The notes under the pieces are model-generated. The model was not told where the DNA came from, ran no database searches, and saw only the letters and a list, made by a program, of their open reading frames with translations. Below are positions 42,089-54,281 of a stretch of 64,000 nucleotides of DNA, piece by piece. The stretch comes from Solea solea (lineage: Eukaryota; Chordata; Actinopteri; Pleuronectiformes; Soleidae): contig NC_081145.1 of NCBI RefSeq assembly GCF_958295425.1, positions 15,777,443-15,841,442 on the forward strand, read 5' to 3'. The stretch's first letter is position 1, and every line of letters starts with the position of its first letter. The position numbers and the translations under genes were made by a program.

Positions 42089-45000
42089 TCTCCTATATGA
42101 ATCCCTACCGATCTTCCTCCATTAATCCCCACCAGTGTTGTCACACATCAACCCCGTCTTCGTTTGCACTTAAATGTTAACATCCTCCCTTGGCATGCAG
42201 CATTTGTTATAAATGTTATTTATTGTGATGGAGATTAACTTGGCCTAATCGACACGGCTCACCCACCCATAGAGGAACTCTGAACGTGCCTTTCTCTATT
42301 AACTATCTCCTCATGAAAATTCACTGTGCAAGCGGCATATCGCAGAAAAACGAGGATGAGGTTGGGGTTGTTTTTTTGTTGGATGCACGGTTACATAACA
42401 GAGCGACTCTGTTGGTGTTCATACCAGTTATTGATCAGGAAATTACATAGATAATGTTTTGTGCAGCAGTAATATTCTCTCAACAAAGAATCAAACACGT
42501 TTTTTTAGAATAAATGTGTTTCGTGGTCCCCCCCCTTCCTCTAAAAGTACGAAACCAAGCGGGAACGGCAAGAGAAGATTGTCACTCATGAGAAAGCTGG
42601 TAGGTAGGATTTTAGGATTTCGCTGGCAGTTGGAAGCTTAGGCCAGATGAGTTTCCCAGGAAGATTGGAACATGCTTGCTCACACTCACACGTACACACA
42701 AATACTAACGCACAGATTCACATGTGTGCACACACACCACTCGAGCTGCTGGCTGACAGTGATTATAAACCTTGTAAATACAGTATCTCTCACGTGTGGC
42801 CTTACGCAGCTATCAAGAGCTGCACGCCATGCAATCTAACCTCCTGATCCTTGGTTCTACCATTGCCATGGTAACAATCAGGAGTTGCACCCCACACCCC
42901 AACCTCCCCTCTACTGCCACCACTCATATGGGACTTTGCCTGGTGTTCAGCTCGTGTCCTGCTGAGGTAGAATAGAACTAATCAAGGAAAACCACCCACA
43001 TCCACCAGAGTCCACACATCATTAGCACGACTTCTTTTGCCACCTATTTATTTATGCTTTATTCGGACCACATGTGTGCAAACTTCCCTTTTCGATGAAG
43101 AGCACAAGAGTTCAGAGCAGTGTCTCTCCGTCTACCAGGTATATTTGGAAACCATGCCAGCTTGGCTACACTTTCAGGCTGCAGTCATCTCACAGTCATT
43201 CAATTTAGCCGCAGCTAATCCTGTGACACTCTCTCGAGCTGCTTTCTATTGACTGATGTGCACGATTTAAAAATACAGTAGACCTGCACAGTTGTTAACA
43301 GCTAACGGGGGGAAAACGCAGAGATAAAACGTTACGTGCACTGAGACACCGTCTCACTCCCACTCTGCTGTAGTGCTTCCCCGTGACAGTATTATACACC
43401 ATCTGAAATGCAGTAAAGTTGCTCAAGGGAGGCGGGAAAATCCTACGCAATGGTTGCGTGTGAAAACATTTTTTTTTGAGTGAACCTGTATTATATGTGG
43501 AAGTTTGTGGGATTGTATGTCTGACTGCGGAGGGAAGTAGCAGTTCTTATGGGGATGGAGAGAAGGCTTTGATGTGGTTATATTTGAAAAGTGCACGATG
43601 TTGTAGAATTAGATGCTTCATTTTTACCCATGTTGATCTTCCTGTCATTAGGGAAATCATTTGTGAAAGGTTCTTGAATAATTTTAGCTCCAATCTCCCT
43701 GGGCAGATGCTGCTTGCTTGTCTGTATCTTATCTCCTCTGTGGTCCTGTTTAACAATTAGTTACCATAGTGCTAGAGAAGCGCCCACAAGACTCCCGCAG
43801 TAGAATATCTCTGCGTATCACCCTGTGTTTCCAGGAAAAGCTTTCTGTGGTGTCATCACTGCTCTTCCGGCAGTCAGTCTGACTCTTCAGAATGTACTTT
43901 GTCATTGTTAGTCTACCAACTGTCGAATGAGAGCCATAATATTGTTCGTGTCTTGTTTAAACCTTTTTCAATATTGGCCAAATGTTTTTTTCTGTCATTA
44001 GCGAGAGAGAATGACAAGTAGTGACAAGTGTGACAGCCTATATGCTTGAGCACTCACACAAGAAAATGAATTTAATTAGTTTTAAGGATAGCAGGTGATC
44101 ATAATATCAGTTCACGTTGGAAAGTTGGGTCCCATCTTTACTTTTCTCTGTTACTTGATGAATAATATGGAAGAACAAAGACCCCTATTTGAATTTACCA
44201 TCCTTTTGATTTGGGTCTAATTGGGTGCACGTTAGCCTCTGGTATAACAGATATAACTAATTAGGTTCTCGTGTGTGTAATTAAAACGATGTACCATGGC
44301 CATGCTTCTTGCAGAGAATGTGTTTAACAAAAGCAATTAAGAGCTTTATCACCTGGAAAGATCATTTATCTATTGTTATCTCAACATCAAACCCGTCTTT
44401 GTTTGTGTTAAAAGACAAAGGCAAGTTTGTCCTTTGCCACCGTCTTCTGCCTCAGGAAGTGACGCTGTTGCTGCACTGGAGCTGTGAAGAATTAGTTTTG
44501 ACCCTGAGAGGCTGGCACTTATCGGGAGTAGTCTGATACAGGGTGCTCGGTAACCTCCTCAGAGATTCCCCTCTCCTTTTTCACTCTCTTTATATTCTCC
44601 ACTCCTCCCTCACCATTTAGCCCCATATTAAAGATTCATATGGCACCTAAGGTGTATTCAGAATCCACAACGCCCCTCCTGCTGCTCTTCTCTTCCTCCT
44701 TGATCATTCTGCCCTCTACCTTCTCTCCTCGCCCATCACCACCCCAGCCCCCCCAATATCAGTGAATTCCCACTAATAAGGATACTTTGAGTTAATCCTC
44801 CCAACTCCCCTTTCCACAGCGGATTAGCGTTCTCACCCCGAAGTGCGAAGTGAACAATCAGTTGAGAGGCTAAACAAAGGGCCTACTTGTTGACGGTGTG
44901 CTGTTGTGGATCCTGGAGCTTGCTTTCTATATTTCTCACCCAAATGCTTGCTCATCCTCTCTGTCTCCTGTGCCTCTACACAGTTTTTTCCTCTCCACCC

Positions 45001-46903
45001 ATGCATGGTATCTCCCTGCCTTGAGCTCTCATTTCTCATTACCAAATAGGCCATCCATGCTCATATGCCCCTCTGACCATTTATGGATTTACTTCCCTTA
45101 AATACACTAATAAAGTCTGACTGAAGCTAATGTCATCCAAACCAAACTCGAACTTACAACTGATACGAGTAATCTCGGCTGGAGCAAATACAAGTTCCCT
45201 GAGGGAAACATATCTTTCCCCCATCACTTACCTCATGCAATCCCCTCACTAAAACCAATAGAAGAGACTACAAAGTTCATATAAATGATAAATAGAGTTG
45301 ATGCAGACATTTATCCCTCTTCGTCTTAACTCGCTCCATCACATGTAGAAACGAGGCAGCTCGCACTAGCCCCACCGGAGTCCTCTGGCAATTAGGCAAG
45401 TGCCAGAAAAACACATTAATCTAGCTATTATATCTAGCCTTCTTAATTTATAGTTGGGTTGGAGAAGCTTACTCATTAATTTGCTGTGTTGGATGACACA
45501 CAGTGAAATTACATTTGCATAGATCATTTTTAAATTGCCACCCAACATCCAGCAGGGAGCAATGCTAAGAATAAACCTTTTGGTTTTAAGTGTTTTGCTT
45601 ATTTGACAGCAGTTTAGTGATGAGAGAGCAGGCGTGGGTAAAAGGTGCATCAGAGAAGTCAGGGGAAGCTGCAGGGTGTTTTGAACTGTGCTGTGAGTGG
45701 TAACCATCTTGCGTCTCCATATGAGCAAGGAAATTGGCTGCAGTCAGCAGACCAGGACGGAGATAGCGAGTGGTGGGGGGCAAGGGGTGTCAGGGAACGG
45801 GCATCTCAGCGGTATGACAGGTGAGGAAGGGGAGTCAACTCCAAAAGAAGTCTTGATTTTCACTCCAAAAATTGAATTGTCAATTTCCATTCAGTAAACC
45901 AATTTTTTTTGGATTGGCGCTGGTTTTCCTGGAAATAGAGGTTAGCCTTGGAGTGAATTCAAAGGTGACAGCGTGTGAGGGAGGAGAGGGTAAGTGGAGG
46001 AGGAGACGGCAAGGTGGACTGAACACAAAAGTGAAATTGAAAAGAGGGCTTGACCTTGGTGTGCTCCCTTTTGCGATGGTGCGGGCGATAATTCCTCTGG
46101 CTGGATCTGAACAGACTGGCAGCTTTGGTGCGGCTGAGACCAAGAGACGGCATGGCTGTAATTATTGGCAGAGGGCTGAGGAGATAAAGAGACCAAAATG
46201 TAGACTTCACTGGCAGACGACGGCACTATCTCGCGTCCAAACTTTACACATGACATCGGCAGTGGCCGCTGCACGTGCATGAGTGTTCGAGGGTGTCTAC
46301 GCCTTTTTACACGAGCGTTGTGTGTATGTGTCTTGTGTTCTAGCCGCACACCTCTGCCCACTGTGTCTGATGTCTGGATGTGGCAGAATGTCAGCACACT
46401 CACCTGACATGAAAGACACAGAGGCACCTTTAGAGACGCGGTGCAGATGCTATCGCTGACACGCCTCAGCTGCGCCACACGACCAGTCCATAATACCACC
46501 CTGCTGCTTATCAGGCCATCTGCAACCTGATTAAAGCGGCTTATTTTTAGGTGGTGGGGGGCGAATTCTCCCTGACCTTTGTGTGTGTCGGCACTTGATT
46601 GGAAACGATAATCACACAAGGACTGAACCATTGATCACAAAGTGGATTTAAAGATTTAAAACAACTTGTACAGTCGTACGGGTGCAACTGTAGATCATTA
46701 TCACACCATACATCACACCACCATCTCCCAAATTAAAAATAATCATTAAACAATATTAAAATTAAAGTGTTAAAAATGCTGCTCTGTAGGATTGTTCTTT
46801 TTTTTAATTAGATTAATTTAATGATGCATACATGTGTATGTAACATTTCATTAATGAAGCAAAGTGCAGCTAATTTTATCTTCTTCATGTCCCTTTAGGC
46901 AGG
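42085..46903. other. Gene-free DNA with an unusually open GC-rich stretch
   Basis: The stretch 42195-42345 reads like non-repetitive conserved non-coding DNA (inference). The stretch 45940-46630 has few stop codons in several frames, including a 229-codon minus-strand frame with no recognised domain. The stretch 46640-46860 is AT-rich. Confidence 0.55.
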
Positions 46904-47240
46904 TCATGCGGCAGCATAGTGGTAAGCACTGTTGCCTTGCAGCAAAAATACCTGGATTTGTGATTTGTGAGGAGCTCTCTGCAGGGAGTTTTTTGGGGGA
47001 TTTTCTGCGGGTTCTCCAGTTTCCTTCCACTGTCCAAAAACATGCAGAGTTTAATTGAACACTCTAATTGCCCATAGGTGAGAAAGAGGTGAATGGTTGT
47101 TATCTCTGTGTGTTTGCCCTGCGATGGACTGGCAACCTCTCCACGGTTTACCCCACCTTTCCCCCCTATGTCAGCTGGGATTGACCCTCGACACTCATGT
47201 GGACGAGATAGCGGGTAAACAATTAATGAATGGATGAATG
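46904..47240 (+). mobile_element. tRNA-headed SINE with L2-like tail, diverged full-length copy
   Basis: The head GCAGCATAGTGGTAAGCACT, then GTTGCCTTGCAGCAA, is a tRNA-like A-box region. The B box is degraded (CTGGATTTGTGATTTGTG). The body has GGGTTCTCCAGTTTCCTTCC, ACTGTCCAAAAACATGCAGA, CTCTAATTGCCCATAGGTG and GCCCTGCGATGGACTGGCAA. The tail has GTCAGCTGGGATTGACCC, GAGATAGCGGGTAAACAA and short GAATG repeats. The order matches the abundant teleost SINE consensus as I remember it. Open frames over this region, including a 163-codon minus-strand frame, are incidental. Confidence 0.85.
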
Positions 47241-49076
47241 TCCTTTCTGGCAATTTAGTCTCCAAAAGCTTTTTAGTCTCTGCTTTTATTTTGAAAATGT
47301 TTTTAACAAACTTATTTGCATTTATTGAGGCTGAAGTATTCTTACAGCATGCATAGGTGGATGTTTTTGTTTTCACTTGAAATGTTAGGACTCAATTATA
47401 GACTAAATAGATAAAAAGGGAGTTTTCTGCAGGGAGCAAATGCATCATAATTTAAACAAGTAAGTTGTCACATAAATGCAGTGGAGGCGAAGTGTAAACT
47501 TATGTAGTAGCAGTATTTTCACCACTGTGCCTCACATGCAACCGCTGAGCAGAAAGGTTTTGATACCAAGCAGTGAGACAAAGTGTCCCTGAGCCTCTAA
47601 ATCATAGTACAGGTAGTCTGTGTGTGTGCGACTAAGTGAAATGACTCTTGCCTCTTAAACGTCTCACTAATACATAGAGATCATTTTTTTCCCATGATTA
47701 CAGGTTGTCGGGTCTGGAGGTAGGGGTCTTCTCTGCGTGCTTCTTTTGCTAATAGATATCCATCAACAATCACTGCAGGCCAGGCTTCATGTAGAAGCCT
47801 CTTGAGGAACAGAGCAATCATGAGGAAAATTCTTGTAGTCCTGGTAGGCTATACAGGACCTGGAGGCACTCAGTGATGTTTTTCTGACCCTGTTCATTTG
47901 GTCCCGTGTGTGTGCATCTCTGTGAAGGAGTGCATCACTGAAACAATACAGCCGTTAGTCAGCCAGGCGTTGTTTTTGTTTTTTTTTCAAGTAAATATGA
48001 CAGATATTCTCTGGCTGCAGCTTGTCAAACTGATTTTCTCGTTGTATGAAGTGGGAGAAAAACACTGCTTTGCTGGACTTGCTCTCCAAAATTACAAAAT
48101 ATTCGACTTAAAATTGTTTGCATTCTCTGAACCAGTAAATATTTTTGGTGGGTTTCCACATTAAAGCACATTTTTCAAGTGAAACTATTACCTCGGCATG
48201 GATCTACAAGGAAAGATGAATAAAGCAGGTGACAAGAATAATGGAAATTGATAAATTGTTCATGTAATTTTAATTAAATTGCTCAAAGTTCCAAATGAAA
48301 CCTTTATCCTTAGGTCCTCATACTTGGGGACCTTTTCATCAACATTTTTAATCAAGGTAATTACCCATGGTTTGAACACTAACCCATACAACCCCATCTT
48401 TTCTGTCTCCGTTTCTGGAGGTAGTATGATGCAAAAACACTTTGACAGACTGAACACCTTGGAGGGAGGGAGGGAGGGAGGCTGGCAGTCTGAGTGACAG
48501 CACCACTGATCATTTCTACGATTGCAAACTTAATTAACCTGGGCGTCAAGCCACGTGTCCTCTGGCCTGTCAATGGTGAGCGCTAGTTCGCTATCTCCAC
48601 TGAGATCCAGGTGATGACGAGGAGGTGAAAGATGTGGAGAGGAGCGACTGTTTTCTCACCTCTATCGCGTTACATAACCAGCTATTATTTTTGGTCATAA
48701 TTTCCATCTCTTACACGTCTATGTGCACTACATTAACTAAAGTGAAGTTGAAAGATGAAGGAAGATGAAAACATGGCAACAATGAAGACCCAAGAGGAAA
48801 CAAACAAGCAGTCGGAGAATAAGAAGTCGTAAAAAGGCCAGCGGGTTATTTTGAGGAAAAGCTGAACGTGGACAAAGCTGTAGTGTTTGTAATAATCCCT
48901 CAATGCACAAGAGAACCTTGTGATTAACTATAGTGGTTTAGTAGTTTAAAGTTGAACTAGGGAATTGTCCTGTAAACTGGAAATAATCTTTACAGGAGAC
49001 ATTTTAAAGGGATAGTTGGGAACCAATGTTGTCTGCTTTCACTAAAAACATGATGTCAACAGGGACAGCAAATGTG
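47241..49076. other. Gene-free DNA between two SINEs
   Basis: No recognised features apart from the GGGA repeat at 48461. Confidence 0.65.
48461..48482. repeat. (GGGA)n microsatellite
   Basis: Five to six GGGA units ending in GGCTGG. Confidence 0.93.
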
Positions 49077-49239
49077 TTTTGGGGCTTTTTTTTAGTCTTT
49101 ATTGGACAGTGAAGTGTGAAAGGGGGAAGAGCGAACAGGAAGACACGCAGCAAAAGACCACAGGTGGAATTGAATCCTGCAAATGGGCACTTTGCCCTAC
49201 AGGTGGCGCCAGCTCTACCAACTGAACTATCCGGCACCC
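49077..49239 (-). mobile_element. tRNA-derived SINE, near full length
   Basis: Read on the minus strand, 49239-49165 is tRNA-like: GGTGCCGGATAGTTCAGTTG, GTAGAGC (A box) and GGATTCAATTCC (B box, close to GGTTCGANTCC). A tRNA-unrelated body follows (CTTTTGCTGCGTGTCTTCCT and a CTCTTCCCCCTTT run), then a tail with CACTGTCCAATAAAGACTAA and an A-rich end. It resembles a common fish tRNA-SINE. The tRNA part lacks a proper acceptor stem and is fused to SINE body, so it is not a tRNA gene. Confidence 0.85.
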
Positions 49240-49774
49240 TTGAAAATAGATTTTAGCCATTTAACAAAAGGCTTCTCTGATAAATTCTGCTAAGTCTTTA
49301 AGTTGTGTAATAACAATATGTTCACTGCTTTATCTCGCCATTAGACAACCTTTTCTAACTGGAAACTAGTTTTGCTTTGTTGCTTGTAAACCTTTCACTC
49401 CCTGGCCCCAAGTCACACATTTTCTATATGGGCTAAATGGGAGGAGAGTGAACCGTTTACAGTCTATAGTTGCAAGTCTGAAAAGGTTAATGGCGAGATA
49501 AAACGGAAAACATATTTTCAAGATGTCATAGACTTAATTGGGCATAGCAGCTGTTGAGATGAGATGAGCCTTTTGTTACATGACTAAAATAGTTCTTTTC
49601 TTGTTTCCCTGCTGGCAGCCATGTCGTCACTGAGAACCAAACCTAACAAAAACAAAGAAAATCACTTTAATTAATAATGAATCACTTTATCCAATGTAGG
49701 TGTTCGCCTTACCTTATTTGTCTTTTCAAAATTATAAGAGACACTCAAATTATGTTTTCTATTTTCTTATTTTT

Positions 49775-50236
49775 ATGCCTCCACGCAGACAACAGCCTTG
49801 GCCAGAGGCATCATATTTTCTTATTAATTCTTCATCTGTTTCTGTTTTTTGTTTTTTTTTATCCCAATGTCTCAAGAATTTCTTGAGGGTGTATTTTCAA
49901 ATTTGGCACGAACCTTACTTGGATTGGATTTTGGTGGTGCAGGTCCAATGTGACCTCACAGATTGGTTTGTGTTATCTAACTAGAAGGATTCTATTGAGA
50001 GAATCCTTTCAAATTTTGCCAAAATGTTCACTTCGACTTACGGATTAACTGCTGAGATTTAGGTGGCCACAGATAAAAATGGCAAGGTCAATTTGGCCTC
50101 GCAAATCATGCGTTTGACCTTTTTTTTAAAAACGTGAAATTCTTTTATGTGCATGTTACGTGGGTTCGAGGAAATACATGTAGACTGAAACTGTTGGTCA
50201 CTGGGGGCCTACAACTGCTGGGTGGTGTTTCTAGTT
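49775..50236 (+). mobile_element. Dispersed teleost repeat with two internal similar units, non-coding
   Basis: It begins ATGCCTCCACGCAGACAACA, then GCCTTGGCCAGAGGCATCAT. Next come two related units: one with TTTCAAATTTGGCACGAACC, CTTGGATT and GATTTTGGTGGTGCAGGTCC, then TGTGACCTCACAGA (about 49880-49964); a second with TTTCAAATTTTGCCAAAATG, TTCACTTCGACTTACGGATT, GGTGGCCACAG and AAGGTCAATTTGGCCTCGCA (about 50007-50105). It ends near GGGGGCCTACAACTGCTGGG and TTTCTAG. This matches from memory a repeat whose consensus contains CAAATTTGGCAC...CACTTGGAC...TTTGGTGGTCAAAGGTCAAG. Its transposon class is unknown to me. Confidence 0.7.
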
Positions 50237-51123
50237 GATGGAAAATTGATTATAGCTACCTGTCAAAATATTTTCTGTTGTTTATTACTTCCCTTATACT
50301 GCAGTGAGGTTATTGTGCTCCCGTTCTTCAACAATAAAACTTCTGAATACTTTGTGAATAATATGTATAGGGATATAAGCTAAGTTTGTAATGAACTATA
50401 TTTATCCTTTAAGTGATAAAACTGTTAATGGCATATTTTCAGCTTCACCAAGCTGTTCATCCGTGTTTCAGAATGATCCCTTGATTATTATTTTTGCTGG
50501 TAACTAAGTCTACCCTCAGCAATTGTTAGACCAACAAACCCACAAGGAAAAATTTGAGTTGCCCCCAGTTTACTCCCTCCCCAGAGGCCTGACTCAGACC
50601 GTCTGCTTTTCTGTCTGAACACTGAGAATGCGGAAGTGCAGACTCGACCATCTCAGCCGTCAGACAGGGAGGTTTGTGTACCCACAAGAGCCTGCACCGC
50701 AACTCCCATGACTACCACGGAATTTAAAAATACCCCAGCCTTGCTGTTTCTCATGCAAAGAGAGTGAGAAGCAAGGCGGGAGATTGATCAGTGGCAGTAT
50801 TCTTGCCGTCTTTGTTTGATCTTCACTTTGCGACTTCCTTATTTGGCTTTTTTCTTGTGGCTGTCTGAAAGCAATTTTCTCATTTCTCCTCCTTCCTTAT
50901 TCCCTCCCCCCCCTCGTCATCCTGTTTGTCTCACCATCTCATTTAAGTCAGTGACATTTGATGTGAAGTGGCAGAGGCCCAAGAGCTTATATAGGCACTG
51001 ACTCATAAAAACACACATGCGCATGGAGAACTTGATGTAGAGGGAAAAGGTCAGGCCTTCTCTCCGAGGACCTAATCACCCACTCTCATTGAGTGGCTTG
51101 CTCACTCAGTCACACTTGATTAA

Positions 51124-51127
<4 letters not shown>

Positions 51128-51162
<35 letters not shown>
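51128..51162. repeat. (GT)n microsatellite, about 17 units
   Basis: A perfect GT repeat followed by GAGAGGGAGAGAGTGAGA. Confidence 0.97.
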
Positions 51163-51164
<2 letters not shown>

Positions 51165-52027
51165 AGGGAGAGAGTGAGAAATGTGACCATGGGTGTAACT
51201 TAATTGCGTATAGGTAAACGTAGTGTGATCAAGGGATAGATTTTGTGGTGACTGGTGTGTGAAAGTGTGCTTATCATAAAATGTGAGTTCCTGACTTCTG
51301 AATGTCAGATTAGCAGGTGACTGTTTTGGGTCAGGTGACACACGTACAAATGTGCATGCAAACATACACAAGCAATCCTCTTGCCTGAACATGTGGTGTA
51401 ATCAGCAGCCTTGTCAGGGGAACTGTGGGGCTGTAACAGGCTCATTAACTTCTCCCTGAGCCTTTTTTAGAGGGGGAATAGGCGCGATGAGTGGGCTAAC
51501 ACTTCCCTCTACCGTCTCTGAATACAGTCTATTATCGGCTAAGTTTTTGCGATAAGTGGTTGTGCACGTTTGTGCATGTATGCCGAACGGTCCCCTTTGC
51601 CTCAAACCTCCATCTCTCATGTTTCTGTGCTTATTCCATCATTAGTGGACTTTCACTGCCGTCCCATCATAGCTTATTTTAGAGCAGAGGCAGCAGGGAT
51701 TAAGTATTAAAGCGCCTCAGCTGCTCTGGGGCTCCTCTAGCTCAGTGTTTGACCACTGAGGTCTGATAATGGTGTTTGTTTAGCCATTAGTCAGGCCCTA
51801 CTTAGCAGCTCTCTTCCCCCTGGATGCAGCAGCACTGATAGATGATGTATGAAGATCGTAAGGCTCGGTGAATATTGGGATGATTGTTGATATCATCAAG
51901 AACATTTGGTGGAAGTTATGTGACACTAAGGAGAGGTGGTGGAGGGAATCCAAGTAAATATAATATGCGAGGGATGGAGAAAGTTTGAAAGTGCTCTTAT
52001 GATGTGGGTTTAGATTTTGTGTCGAGG

Positions 52028-52042
52028 CACACACACACACAC
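52028..52042. repeat. Short (CA)n microsatellite
   Basis: Seven CA units. Confidence 0.9.
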
Positions 52043-54144
52043 CTTTTATCATAATCTCCCTTCCCTGTGATTAGGTCTTGCCATCCAACTAATTAAAAAT
52101 GGCCCGGTCTATTTCCCGCCGCATGACTCGCAGAAAAGTACTCCTTCTCGCTGAAAGCTGTTTAATTTCATGAGGTATTTTTGCAGCTAATTTAGCCATG
52201 ACCTTTTAAGCTCCATACGTGACCTTTTTCCAAACGCTGAAGAGAGCAAGCTAATCTGCGGGCCATTACCTGATAAGGTTTAGCCAAGACCAAACGCTCG
52301 AATCCTTCTGGGCCTCAGCCTTCATATTCCTGTCGTCACAATGCTCGGTCGCAGTCTACACTCTGACTCACCGTCACAAGTGACAGGCACCTGCCAACTC
52401 GAACAAAGAAGCGACTGTGACTCAGTCAAAAAAGAAATGTGCGGTTTACAATCTTCTGTTCTTCGATCGTCTCCGACGCTGCCTCCTTTCCTGAGGTCAC
52501 TGCTTTGCTCGTTCAGCTCTCACAACTCTGGACAGAAATGGAGAGATTTTATATTAGTCACAGCTTGTGCATCTATTCATACACCACCATGCCTGCGTTT
52601 GAACGAGGCGTCAAGCATTTTTGTGGATTCGCTTATTTGCTTTCTCTGCAGAGTTCAAGCCTAAATTTCTTGGCGATGTACGGTAACCCAGTTTCTAATC
52701 TGTGGTTCACACATATTTTTTTTTTTTAAAATACACGTGCAGAATGAGAGAAGTAACAAGTAGGAGGAACAGAGAGATGATTTTATAGAATTTTTTTCCA
52801 AAGTCCAAACGAAACTTATACCACTCACGACTTTCTTTCTCTGCAGTGCCCGCACTTGAGGTCTCATTGAGACAAACGGCCACAAACAGAGTTCCATTTT
52901 GTCTTTTCACCAGTTCGACATCATGGTACATATTCCACTGACGTGGCCATCAGCACAGCCCACAACCCACCTAGCAAGTTAAGGTGCTGTTCTCAGTTGA
53001 AACACAAGCCTGACCCAGGGCTTTAGCAATCCTAACTGTCCCATACTGTACCAAACCTTTAGGTTTATGTATGTGTGTTGTGTATTATCCCTTTACATTT
53101 CTATTCCACTTACAACTATAAATGAGAAATAGCGTCCTGCGCACTTTGTGCGCTCGGACCCTAATTACAAAGTAAAGGAAAAAAGCCATTACAGTGTTTA
53201 GTTAATCAATAATTATTTGTTATGTTCTGTTCAAAGGTTTTCCATCTAAAAGAACAAAAGTTTTCTGTAATGATTGGAAATGCTGCTTTCAGTAATTGTA
53301 AACATTTCCATTATGAACTGGCCCTGTGTGCTACAGTTTAATGTGTACTTCTTACAACATGTCATGTTAAGCTCTGCTTCTGTGCCTCATCTGTGATGTC
53401 CTCTGTTGTAGCCAGTGCTTGGTTCCGTTTGTTTCTTGCCAAGTTTGAAATATTATACTATATGAAATCTCCTATATTTGGAAGAGCACACATTTTCTCC
53501 CTGGAACAGCTTGATGTTGTTAATATTAAGCCATAAATATGTACAGAAGAGACGATTCAAAAAAAGCTTCATATATCATGGAATTAGATGAGCAAATTGA
53601 ATGTCTTTCATTCATGTGTACTAATTAAACAAACATACAGTATTCATTTCTAAGCGTCTAAGTGTTGTCAGTAGCTGTGTTTGTTTCCGTCAAATGTAGG
53701 ATCACGGTTTCTCCCTACTTTTAGTGTTTATACTAAGCTAGGTTAAATGTGTCAGCTCAGTATTTCGGCTCAAGACGTGAGGTTGGTGTCGCTCAGTTTT
53801 TGAAAAGAAAGCAAATATGCACAGTACCCAAAATGCTGACACAGTCCTTCAAGACCAAATCTCCTTTAAACACACACTGGCTTCATCTCGTTGTCTACAG
53901 TTCATTGTGAATTCCTGTTAGAGGCAAGTAGGCAAGTCATTAGTCACCATGAGATCAGTATTCCCCTTGAAACCAAAGGAAAGCTGGGTTGTGAGACTAA
54001 ACCACATTACAAGATACCTTCATGGCTCATTGGCGTTTATTCTGGTGAAGTGAAATCATTATAACCAATAAGGTGTGTAATGGATTCCTTCCCAGCAGTC
54101 AATCTGACTGTCTGACTTCTTAATCGTGGCTGCATGTGTTTTGG

Positions 54145-54147
<3 letters not shown>

Positions 54148-54184
<37 letters not shown>
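54148..54184. repeat. (GT)n microsatellite, about 18 units
   Basis: A perfect GT repeat. A second, shorter GT repeat follows 80 bases downstream at 54264-54281. Confidence 0.97.
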
Positions 54185-54185
<1 letters not shown>

Positions 54186-54263
54186 CGTATGCAAGTAGAG
54201 TGTACACTTGTAGAGAGAGGATGGAGTATAGTTCAGTGGACCTCCAACCAGAGGAAGCAGGGA

Positions 54264-54281
54264 TGTGTGTGTGTGTGTGTG
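54264..54281. repeat. Short (GT)n microsatellite
   Basis: Nine GT units, the partner of the longer repeat just upstream. Confidence 0.93.

Noticed and set aside
46885..47376. 163-codon minus-strand open frame
   Set aside because: It is antisense to a SINE; no SINE strand codes for protein.
49165..49239. tRNA-like sequence with A and B boxes
   Set aside because: It lacks paired acceptor arms and is continuous with a SINE body and tail, so it is not a tRNA gene.
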